From NCBI GenBank assembly GCA_016186375.1, contig JACPLS010000018.1, positions 1 to 11,085 of the forward strand: a stretch of 11,085 bases of DNA. Direction: 5' to 3'. How positions within the stretch are numbered: position 1 is the first letter of the stretch; the number at the start of each line of letters is the position of its first letter. The position numbers and the translations under genes were made by a program. The notes under the pieces are model-generated. The model had not been told where the DNA came from, searched no databases, and saw only the letters and a program-made list of their open reading frames with translations. Below, piece by piece: positions 5,817 to 11,085 of this stretch. Source of the DNA: Candidatus Pacearchaeota archaeon (GTDB lineage: Archaea > Nanobdellota > Nanobdellia > Pacearchaeales > GW2011-AR1).

Positions 5817-5844
5817 GTTAATATTTATTAACTTATAGTTAATA
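5817..5844 (-). promoter_or_regulatory. Operator candidate: three GTTAATA half-sites
   Basis: GTTAATA (5817-5823), TT, then TATTAAC (5826-5832) make a perfect 7-bp inverted repeat. A third copy of GTTAATA lies at 5838-5844. The group sits between the TATA box and the start codon and covers the predicted transcription start near 5826, where a bound protein would block initiation. The winged helix of the adjacent MNT protein is the natural candidate ligand. Confidence 0.5.
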
Positions 5845-5845
5845 G

Positions 5846-5857
5846 ATATATTTAAAT
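5846..5857 (-). promoter_or_regulatory. TATA box of the HEPN/MNT operon
   Basis: The minus-strand reading is ATTTAAATATAT, centred near 5851.5, giving a transcription start at about 5826 and a leader of about 12 bases. Confidence 0.5.
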
Positions 5858-5931
5858 CTTTCTATTTTGCTCCTTGAAATTATTTAATGGTGTCTTTATA
5901 CATCTTTAGTAAACGAAATAAAGAGAGAATG

Positions 5932-5944
5932 ATATATTTTTAAA
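5932..5944 (+). promoter_or_regulatory. Probable promoter of the MASE1 gene
   Basis: ATATATTTTTAAA, centred near 5938, predicts a start near 5964 and a leader of about 27 bases ending in AAGGT (5981-5985), a weak Shine-Dalgarno motif six bases before the ATG at 5991. A second T/A run (GTTTTTAAG, 5971-5979) is too close to the ATG to serve this start. Confidence 0.4.
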
Positions 5945-5990
5945 CGTGATTCTCCTGTAATTGTAATAAAGTTTTTAAGAAAGGTCAAAG

Positions 5991-6881
5991 ATGAAAAGTA
6001 AAAAAAGAGGATATAAAGAAGTAGGTGTTTTTTTATTAAAATTGTTAATTTTCACAATAATCTATTTTATTGCAGGAAAATTCGGTTTAAGCCTTGCTTT
6101 TGAGCATGTTTCTGCTTCACCAGTTTGGCCTCCAACTGGAATTGCAATAGCAATGATATTGCTTTATGGATATAGGTTTTGGCCTGTGATATTTATAGGC
6201 GCATTTTTTGTAAATTTAACCACGGCTGGAACTATAATAACCTCTTTAGGTATTGCAACAGGAAATACCATTGAGGGCCTTTTCGCCGCATTTCTTATAA
6301 ATAAATATCTTGGAGGTAAGAAAGTTTTTGATAAACCAGTTAAAATTTTTCTATTTCTTATCGTTGTAATATTGTCTGGCATTATTAGTGCAACAATAGG
6401 AGTTTCCACTCTTTCCCTTGGAGACTTTGCGAATTGGTCAAATTATATTATTATATGGCTTACGTGGTGGATAGGAGATGTTATAGGTGCATTGGTCTTC
6501 ACACCCCTTATAATTCTATTGCATAAGCCAATAAAAATATCTAAGATTAAAATATTTGAAGTAATTTTAATTATGCTATCGATTGTTATAATTGGAATTT
6601 TAGTCTTCACCCCATTATCCCCGTTCGCAATTCATAATTTTCCCCTTCCATTTCTGTGCGTTCTTCCGATTTTGTGGGCGTCTATTAGGTTAGGGCAGAA
6701 AGGAGCAATCTTATCAATATTAATTATCTCTGCAATAGCTATATATGGCACTCTAAATGGTTATGGTCCATTTGTAATGATATCGTTAAGTTTAAATGGG
6801 TCTTTGTTAACTTTACAAACTTATTTAGGTTTTATGTCTTTAATGGCTTTATTTGTATCAAGTGCTCTAGAAAACAAGTAA
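5991..6881 (+). CDS. Stand-alone MASE1-domain integral membrane protein
   Basis: MASE1 is a predicted integral-membrane sensory domain that in bacteria is usually fused to a histidine kinase, PAS or GGDEF domain. The signature is strong: GLSLAFEHVSASPVWPPTGIAIAM (32-55), LLYGYRFWPVIFIGAFFVN (57-75), NTIEGLFAAFL (92-102), WWIGDVIGALVFTPLIIL (159-176) and ILWASIRLGQKGA (227-239). About eight to ten membrane helices fill the 296 residues. The protein ends at SSALENK immediately after the last helix, so there is no kinase, cyclase or PAS output domain and no frameshifted remainder downstream. The next gene starts seven bases later and must be co-transcribed. Its ligand is unknown for the family. 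Either it signals through a separate partner or it has become a transporter or scaffold. Confidence 0.85.
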   Translation: MKSKKRGYKEVGVFLLKLLIFTIIYFIAGKFGLSLAFEHVSASPVWPPTGIAIAMILLYGYRFWPVIFIGAFFVNLTTAGTIITSLGIATGNTIEGLFAAFLINKYLGGKKVFDKPVKIFLFLIVVILSGIISATIGVSTLSLGDFANWSNYIIIWLTWWIGDVIGALVFTPLIILLHKPIKISKIKIFEVILIMLSIVIIGILVFTPLSPFAIHNFPLPFLCVLPILWASIRLGQKGAILSILIISAIAIYGTLNGYGPFVMISLSLNGSLLTLQTYLGFMSLMALFVSSALENK

Positions 6882-6888
6882 GGATAAG

Positions 6889-7479
6889 ATGAAAAAATCA
6901 AATAAAAAAATAAATTTTATTTTAGTCCTGATAATAATAATTATATTAATAATTTTTCTTAATAAGAATTTTCATATTTTGAGTAATGTTAGTTATAAGC
7001 TCAATAAGGAAAATACAAGCGACATCAGTTTTAGCCTTGAAATAGAGGTTCCACAGACAAATAAGATTATTCTTCCTGGAGAAGAAATTGTGGTAAATTC
7101 TAAAATAATTAAATTTGGTAGTTTAGGAAAAATTGACGCTCAATTAGAACTAATTATTGAAGATCCAAACGGCGAAATTATTGAAAAAAGTTTAGAGACA
7201 TTTGCTATTGAAAATAAGGTAAATCTTGTAAAAATAGTTTATATCGGTGAAAATGCTCCTCTTGGAACATACGAGGTAACTTCGAAAATTTTTTATAAGA
7301 ATGATGAAAAAGCTTTCGCCACAGGAATTTTCAATGTTTATGGAAGTAATAGCAAAATAAGCTCAACTAATATCTTTATTATATTTACGGTTATTTTTAC
7401 AATAATAATATTGCTTTTTTTTGTGATTTTGTTAACACAATATTTGCAAGAAAATCGGATAATTAATAATTATTCATAA
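6889..7479 (+). CDS. Membrane-anchored beta-domain protein, paralogue of the C-terminal module of the large surface protein
   Basis: The layout of the 196 residues is a basic N-terminus and hydrophobic helix (11-24, signal anchor), an extracytoplasmic beta-rich domain (about 45-150), a second membrane helix (161-183) and a short tail. The domain resembles the NEW3/CARDB-like Ig-type folds of archaeal surface proteins. It aligns without difficulty to the last module of the 606-residue protein encoded at 8186-10006: (F)SLEIEVP-x6-LPGEEIV against (F)DVKLEIP-x6-SPGDDIV; SLGKIDAQLEL against RSGRIDVNLDY; DPNGEII against DEEGNII; LGTYEV against DGDYIL; and AFATGIFNVYGS against AVASTTFNVSSR. A TM follows in both. 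It is co-transcribed with MASE1, which makes it that protein's likely partner. Its 3' end overlaps the convergent gene by ten bases. Confidence 0.75.
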   Translation: MKKSNKKINFILVLIIIIILIIFLNKNFHILSNVSYKLNKENTSDISFSLEIEVPQTNKIILPGEEIVVNSKIIKFGSLGKIDAQLELIIEDPNGEIIEKSLETFAIENKVNLVKIVYIGENAPLGTYEVTSKIFYKNDEKAFATGIFNVYGSNSKISSTNIFIIFTVIFTIIILLFFVILLTQYLQENRIINNYS

Positions 7480-8117
7480 TAAGATTTATCTTTTCCAATT
7501 AAATAAATTCCAATTCCGATAAAAACAAACAGTATTGCACTATGCAGAGGCATTCCAGAATTTAACTGCCCATAATAATAAAATAAACCGGGAATATTAA
7601 AGATATAGCCTAAAATAGCAATAATCCCTAGAAAAGAGATAATTATACCAATTATGATTTGATACTTTTCACTGTTCTTTAAGTTAAAAATATTCGACAA
7701 AACTACCAAAGTTATTAAGATAAACGACAACATTGAAATCATTGAAGGCCTGCTTAAAAATGTGTAAATATTATCATTTATTCCTTCATTTGAGAGATTA
7801 TTAATTGCGTTTCCTTGTAAGTTTTGAACATCATATAATGTATTATAAAGGTAGATTAACATAATAAGCAACAATAATAATGATAATATGCATAAAAATA
7901 ATATTTTCACTTTATTTCTCCTAGCTTTATTTGATTGCAAAAGGAGAGTAATAAAACCAGCTAAAAAAAATGAAGAACTGGTAACCAATTTCATTGGTGG
8001 GTAATCAGGCATAATGCTTTTAAGCAGAGTAATATCAAATATCCATCCAAAAGCTACCGCTAAAGATACTATTATAGTAATATATGAAATTCCTTGAACG
8101 ATATTTTCACTTCTCAT
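7470..8117 (-). CDS. Six-helix membrane protein resembling a detached N-terminal sensor domain
   Basis: The 215 residues contain about six membrane helices (8-27, 44-60, 69-91, 125-142, 152-172, 189-206). An internal repeat is visible. GWIFDITLLKSIMPDYPPMK with a following SSFFLAGFITLL (24-60) matches GYIFNIPGLFYYYGQLNSGM with a following SAILFVFIGIGIYL (170-206). The motifs G-W-x-F-D-I-x-L-L-K-S and G-M-x-L-H-(S/T)-A are typical of the multi-helix N-terminal halves of bacterial-type PAS/histidine-kinase or GGDEF proteins, recalled from general knowledge without a named Pfam family. Here nothing follows the last helix but nine residues ending DKSYYE. GGGAGG at 8126-8131 (minus strand), eight bases before the ATG, is a good Shine-Dalgarno motif. 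The gene follows the large surface protein by 68 bases and is probably in its operon. The extracellular 92-124 loop holds one NLS sequon. Confidence 0.7.
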   Translation of the reverse strand: MRSENIVQGISYITIIVSLAVAFGWIFDITLLKSIMPDYPPMKLVTSSSFFLAGFITLLLQSNKARRNKVKILFLCILSLLLLLIMLIYLYNTLYDVQNLQGNAINNLSNEGINDNIYTFLSRPSMISMLSFILITLVVLSNIFNLKNSEKYQIIIGIIISFLGIIAILGYIFNIPGLFYYYGQLNSGMPLHSAILFVFIGIGIYLIGKDKSYYE

Positions 8118-8125
8118 TTTTTAAT

Positions 8126-8131
8126 CCTCCC
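8126..8131 (-). promoter_or_regulatory. Shine-Dalgarno of the six-helix protein
   Basis: The minus-strand GGGAGG lies eight bases before ATG 8117. It is the strongest such motif in the window and fixes that start. The ribosomal genes here have none that is clear. Confidence 0.65.
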
Positions 8132-8185
8132 TTTATTTTTGTATTTTCATTCATTTTTATTTATTTCTATATAATTTTTACTACT

Positions 8186-10006
8186 CTATTCGTAGTACAA
8201 TTCTACCTTTGGTTCCCATTTCTTAATAATATTATTTGGAACTTGCTTTTTTAAGATTTTTGATTTTTCTTTTATAGTTCTCATATATTCCCTAGATTTT
8301 TCATCCAAGGTTATCAATTGAACAATTTTATACAATAGAAGCATTATTGTTACAATAGCTACTATAATTAACAAATAAAGAAGTATCTTAAGAAAAGTGA
8401 AAAATGGAATTGTTTCACCAGTTCCTCTACTTGAAACATTAAATGTAGTGCTGGCTACTGCAATTTCTCCCTCATATTTTACCTTCACATATAAAATGTA
8501 ATCTCCATCTTTTAAGTTTTTAGGGATATTAAATTCATTGACAACTTCCAGTTGCGTTTCCACAGCAGCGGTTTCTTCATCCTTTAGAATTATGTTTCCT
8601 TCTTCATCTTTTACGTAATAATCTAAATTTACGTCAATTCTACCACTTCTGCCTAAACTGTATAAATTAGTAATAGAAACAATGTCATCACCGGGAGATA
8701 TTGTTTGAAATTTTTTAGGAATTTCTAACTTTACGTCAAATAGAGATTTTTTTGAAGATATATCAATAGCTACTAAAATTTCTTTTTCCTCTTCTTTTGA
8801 AGAAATTATAATCTTTCCAACATAAGTGTCCGGCAGAGAATCTTCTCTTGCAATGATATCTACTTCTAATATTTTAGATTCTCCTCGCTCAAGAGAAAAA
8901 GATTTTTCTCTAATGTCTAAAAGACCTTCTAATCTCTCTTGAGATATATTAAAGTTTAATTTCTTATCTCCGTTATTAGTTATTTTTATCTCTTCTTTTC
9001 TTGTTTCACCTATTTTTAGAGAAGATTTAATTCTATCTTTATTCACAATAAACCCTGTTTTTTTGGAAGATTTCATTTCTATAATGCTCCCGCCACCGCC
9101 TCCTCCACTGGAGCTACTACCGCTACTACTGCTTTGAGAACTTGATGTAGTTTCTTCAGCAGAGAATGTTGAAAAATGAGAGACATTAAATGATAATATT
9201 CCATCAGAGTAGCTTTCTTTTGTACAGATAGAGGCGGGGCATTCTTGCCCATCAAAAAGAATTCTGGGGTTGGAAAAAGATAATCCTGCCAATCTTAATG
9301 TGGCAGATTTATTAAAATTAGGAAGAGCAGAAGAGTTTATTTCAATTCTATTTTGAGAAATGTTTATATAGCTTTCTATATCAATTACACCATCATTAGG
9401 ATTCGCATCGTCTGTAATATTGATAATTACCGGAAAAAAGATTCTTCCAAAATGTGAATTTTCAATAATAACATTACTTAGATTTTGAAGTTCTGAAAAA
9501 CTGTAATCTCTGAAGTTTGTTGAATTTCCGCTATAATTTCCATTGGAGGAATTTTGGGAGTCATATTTTCCATTTTTTATAGTAAAAGATGTTAAATTAA
9601 CTGAAAAATTTATATTTTTGATAACTAGATGACCGGCACTATTGTTTGCATATAGGAAAAAAGTGTGATTGCCTTGTGTTACATTTATATAAAAAGTCTG
9701 ATTAATTGTCACATTTGTTTGATTATCTAATTTATACCATACAAAACTTGCTCCTGAAACTGAATAATTGAAAAAAATCTTATCGTAGAAATAAGTTTGA
9801 TTTTTTGGATTATGGAGAACAAGTGCTGGCAGGCCAATTACATAAACAGAAACTCCAAATGTCTGGCTTGTCGCTTCTCCTGTTATTGCTTCAGATGTAA
9901 TGGCTTTTCCGGTTATTGTATTATTTCCAGATTGAGCATTTACCATACTTGCTATTGAAAAAATCAATATACCTATACAAATAATAAATATCTTTAAATT
10001 CATCAT
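8186..10006 (-). CDS. Large N-glycosylation-rich surface protein with C-terminal beta modules and TM anchor
   Basis: The start is set at ATG 10006, because a signal peptide (MMNLKIFIICIGILIFSIAS) begins there with AAGGA seven bases upstream. An in-frame ATG at 10066 would add 20 non-hydrophobic residues and lie upstream of the TATA box. The mature protein (numbering from 10006) has a short repeat ITGKAITSEAITGEAT (31-46), Ig-like sequence (about 55-140), a domain with Cys256/Cys261 (C-x4-C) ending in FNVSHFSTF (273-281), and a Ser/Gly linker (about 287-307). Two beta modules follow (about 315-415 and 421-525), then a TM (about 535-562) and a basic tail of about 45 residues ending KVELYYE. About 20 N-x-S/T sequons lie before the linker and only two after it, so the distal half is heavily glycosylated. 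The final module is the paralogue of the 196-residue protein. Confidence 0.8.
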   Translation of the reverse strand: MMNLKIFIICIGILIFSIASMVNAQSGNNTITGKAITSEAITGEATSQTFGVSVYVIGLPALVLHNPKNQTYFYDKIFFNYSVSGASFVWYKLDNQTNVTINQTFYINVTQGNHTFFLYANNSAGHLVIKNINFSVNLTSFTIKNGKYDSQNSSNGNYSGNSTNFRDYSFSELQNLSNVIIENSHFGRIFFPVIINITDDANPNDGVIDIESYINISQNRIEINSSALPNFNKSATLRLAGLSFSNPRILFDGQECPASICTKESYSDGILSFNVSHFSTFSAEETTSSSQSSSSGSSSSGGGGGGSIIEMKSSKKTGFIVNKDRIKSSLKIGETRKEEIKITNNGDKKLNFNISQERLEGLLDIREKSFSLERGESKILEVDIIAREDSLPDTYVGKIIISSKEEEKEILVAIDISSKKSLFDVKLEIPKKFQTISPGDDIVSITNLYSLGRSGRIDVNLDYYVKDEEGNIILKDEETAAVETQLEVVNEFNIPKNLKDGDYILYVKVKYEGEIAVASTTFNVSSRGTGETIPFFTFLKILLYLLIIVAIVTIMLLLYKIVQLITLDEKSREYMRTIKEKSKILKKQVPNNIIKKWEPKVELYYE

Positions 10007-10044
10007 TATTCCTTCTTTTTTATTATTATTTAGGGGAATTGTTG

Positions 10045-10056
10045 TATTTAAAATTT
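10045..10056 (-). promoter_or_regulatory. TATA box of the large surface-protein gene
   Basis: The minus-strand reading is AAATTTTAAATA, centred near 10050. The predicted transcription start is about 10023, followed by a leader of about 17 bases with AAGGA before ATG 10006. The box is half embedded in a palindrome. Confidence 0.5.
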
Positions 10057-10073
10057 GCTTATGCAAATTTTAA
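10048..10073. repeat. Perfect 26-bp palindrome over the promoter
   Basis: TTAAAATTTGC (10048-10058), spacer TTAT, then GCAAATTTTAA (10063-10073): both 11-base arms match without error. It overlaps the TATA box of the large surface-protein gene and lies 46 bases past the stop of the preceding gene. As DNA it is a likely operator. As RNA it could form a hairpin, but no U-tract follows, so termination is less likely. Confidence 0.6.
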
Positions 10074-10090
10074 GGAACTTACTAGGAACT
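10073..10090. repeat. Direct repeat AGGAACT, 11 bp apart
   Basis: AGGAACT occurs at 10073-10079 and again at 10084-10090, one helical turn apart, immediately upstream (minus strand) of the palindrome and TATA box. The place and phasing suit an activator or cooperative repressor site, but two seven-base copies could be chance. Confidence 0.3.
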
Positions 10091-10118
10091 AAATTAATAT
10101 CGAGATGAAGTTTATTAA

Positions 10119-10700
10119 TTATTTCTTCTTTTTCCTTACAAAATATATTATAATTGCAATTACAATTATTGCTATAATTAAATAAATTATCCAATTAATA
10201 CTTGAACTGGGTGCTTTTTCTTCCTCTTTTTGAGCAGTAATTTGTGGGGCTCTCGCAGTAAGCACCACATCAAATGAAGCACCCATTGCTGCTCCAAACT
10301 TAAACTGCCCGGATTTTTGTGTTTCAACAGAAGTAGCCTCAACCTTCACTTTATATGTATCCCCTGCCTTCGCACCTGATGGAGCAGTAATTCTAACAGG
10401 CACTTTTCGCCTATCATTAGCTTTAACAAGATACATATTATCTGCATCTACTAGCTGAGCAACTTCAGTACCATTAACTATTTCAAACCTAAAAGTCACA
10501 TCTTCATCAGAGCCAAGATTTTGTAATTCAAAATTAATAATTCTTGTTTCGTCAATGAATAGGCCTAGAGGATTTGCATTCTCCCCATCCCAATGAGGAG
10601 CAGCTAAACCTGATGCTCCAACAGAATAAGTCATTATAAATAGCATTATGATTACCGGGATAATAATTAATAGAATTTTATTTATTCCTTTTCTTCCCAT
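10119..10700 (-). CDS. Secreted beta-domain protein with C-terminal membrane anchor
   Basis: There are two candidate starts. ATG 10733 would add MNINRRSKLNN. ATG 10700 is preferred because a TATA box centred 26 bases upstream predicts a leaderless mRNA starting exactly there. The 193-residue product has MGRKGINK, a hydrophobic signal (8-28) ending near SVGASG, and one beta-sandwich domain: NPLGLFIDETRIINFELQNLGSDEDVTF (43-70), then YLVKANDRRKVPVRITAPSGAKAGDTYKV (90-118). The P-L-x(3)-DET-R and A-x-x-G-D-x-Y-x-V patterns are typical of NEW3-like domains. A Ser/Lys linker, a TM (about 169-187) and RKKKK on the cytoplasmic side follow. It is probably a monotopic surface protein. It shares architecture with the two other beta-domain proteins in the block. 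Confidence 0.75.
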   Translation of the reverse strand: MGRKGINKILLIIIPVIIMLFIMTYSVGASGLAAPHWDGENANPLGLFIDETRIINFELQNLGSDEDVTFRFEIVNGTEVAQLVDADNMYLVKANDRRKVPVRITAPSGAKAGDTYKVKVEATSVETQKSGQFKFGAAMGASFDVVLTARAPQITAQKEEEKAPSSSINWIIYLIIAIIVIAIIIYFVRKKKK

Positions 10701-10720
10701 ATTATTTAACTTTGATCTTC

Positions 10721-10730
10721 TATTTATATT
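10721..10730 (-). promoter_or_regulatory. TATA box of the 193-residue beta-domain gene
   Basis: The minus-strand reading is AATATAAATA, centred near 10725.5, 26 bases before ATG 10700. It lies inside the codons that the longer start (10733) would use, which argues for the shorter protein. Confidence 0.5.
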
Positions 10731-10743
10731 CATTTTGTTGAAA

Positions 10744-11085
10744 TTAAGCGATCTTGATTGTCCAAGCTCCTTTATTATCTGTGGAATATGATTGGGCTGT
10801 TAGTTCGTTACCTGCTTTTAGGATGCAGAAAAATAATTGCTCTTGACCGCTTGTATCGTTTGCATAGTTCAAAGAATTATTTCCTCTCGACAAAGATGTT
10901 AGATTTACAACAGAATATTTAGACGTAAGCATGAGGCTTGCGTTATTATTTCCAGTAAAATCACACTCTGCATTCGCAGGAAGGGTATTATTTGCTACGG
11001 TAATATTTCCAGCATATATTCCTCTCGTATTATCTGTTTCTCCCAATAAATCGGTCGCATTTACTTGAATTGCTCCTGCTGCTAT
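10744..11085 (-). CDS. Surface or pilin-like protein, 3' part only
   Basis: The frame is open to the window edge (114 codons including the stop), so the 5' end is missing. The TTG at 11046 is merely internal. The 113 visible residues are extracytoplasmic in style: seven N-x-S/T sequons (NAT, NIT, NNT, NAS, NLT, NNS, NDT), two cysteines (AECDF and FFCIL) that may form a disulfide, many Asn/Ser/Thr, and the closing strand GAWTIKIA. There is no membrane anchor at the C-terminus, so it is either released or held by an N-terminal helix outside the window, as in type IV pilin-like proteins. The family was not recognised. It ends 43 bases before the preferred start of the next gene, which has its own TATA box. 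Confidence 0.7.
   Translation of the reverse strand: MAAGAIQVNATDLLGETDNTRGIYAGNITVANNTLPANAECDFTGNNNASLMLTSKYSVVNLTSLSRGNNSLNYANDTSGQEQLFFCILKAGNELTAQSYSTDNKGAWTIKIA

Noticed and set aside
7459..7473. Palindrome ATAATTA-A-TAATTAT at the convergent gene ends as a bidirectional terminator
   Set aside because: It is all A-T, lies in coding sequence and would leave a one-base loop; too weak to call.
11044..11046. TTG at 11046 as the start of the rightmost gene
   Set aside because: The frame stays open to the window edge and the sequence upstream has the same surface-protein character, so the codon is internal.
1..11085. CRISPR array, insertion sequence or integrase
   Set aside because: No regularly spaced repeats, terminal inverted repeats with target duplications, or transposase/recombinase motifs were seen on either strand.

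Overview
The window looks like a chromosome segment from an AT-rich archaeon, most likely a small-genome DPANN lineage of the Pacearchaeota/Woesearchaeota type. The support is archaeal-only or archaeal-type genes (eL21, Rpo4/RpoF, DUF655, uS13, uS4, uS11, Rpo3/RpoD), TATA boxes instead of -35/-10 promoters, a tRNA-Leu without an encoded CCA, Lys/Ile-rich proteins and asparagine-sequon-rich surface proteins. The lineage is inferred from style; no marker here fixes it.

Region 1 (1-2764) is housekeeping. A GC-richer, hairpin-forming stretch at the left edge may be the 3' end of an RNA gene. A tight six-gene operon follows: eL21, RpoF, DUF655, uS13, uS4, uS11, with overlapping or abutting ends throughout. 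Region 2 (2765-3155) is a gene-free gap of about 14% GC in its core, with a likely terminator at its start. Rpo3/RpoD (3156-3854) then has its own promoter. Convergent to it is an unrecognised 184-residue protein, preceded by a possible 12-codon leader ORF.

Region 3 (4553-5832) holds tRNA-Leu(CAA) and, on the other strand, a two-gene HEPN/MNT toxin-antitoxin-type operon. The MNT nucleotidyltransferase carries its own winged helix, and three GTTAATA half-sites lie between its TATA box and its start codon, which suggests autoregulation.

Region 4 (5932-11085) is a block of six membrane or surface genes. On the plus strand are a stand-alone MASE1 sensory domain and a small beta-domain protein with a membrane segment at each end. 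Convergent to them, on the minus strand, are an N-glycosylation-rich surface protein cut by the window edge, a signal-peptide/beta-domain/TM protein, a 606-residue surface protein with two C-terminal beta modules and a TM, and a six-helix membrane protein resembling the detached N-terminal sensor half of bacterial-type kinases or cyclases. The small plus-strand protein is a paralogue of the last module of the 606-residue protein, which ties the two halves together. None of the six has a recognisable cytoplasmic signalling output domain. This block is the best candidate here for an undescribed system: membrane sensor domains without kinases, paired with tethered surface proteins. A perfect 26-bp palindrome sits over the TATA box of the large surface gene.

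A recurrent pattern is that TATA-box centres lie about 26 bases upstream of the start of eL21, rpoD, the 193-residue protein and the tRNA. This implies leaderless mRNAs and decides two start codons. The large surface gene, the six-helix protein and the MASE1 gene instead have leaders and/or Shine-Dalgarno-like motifs.
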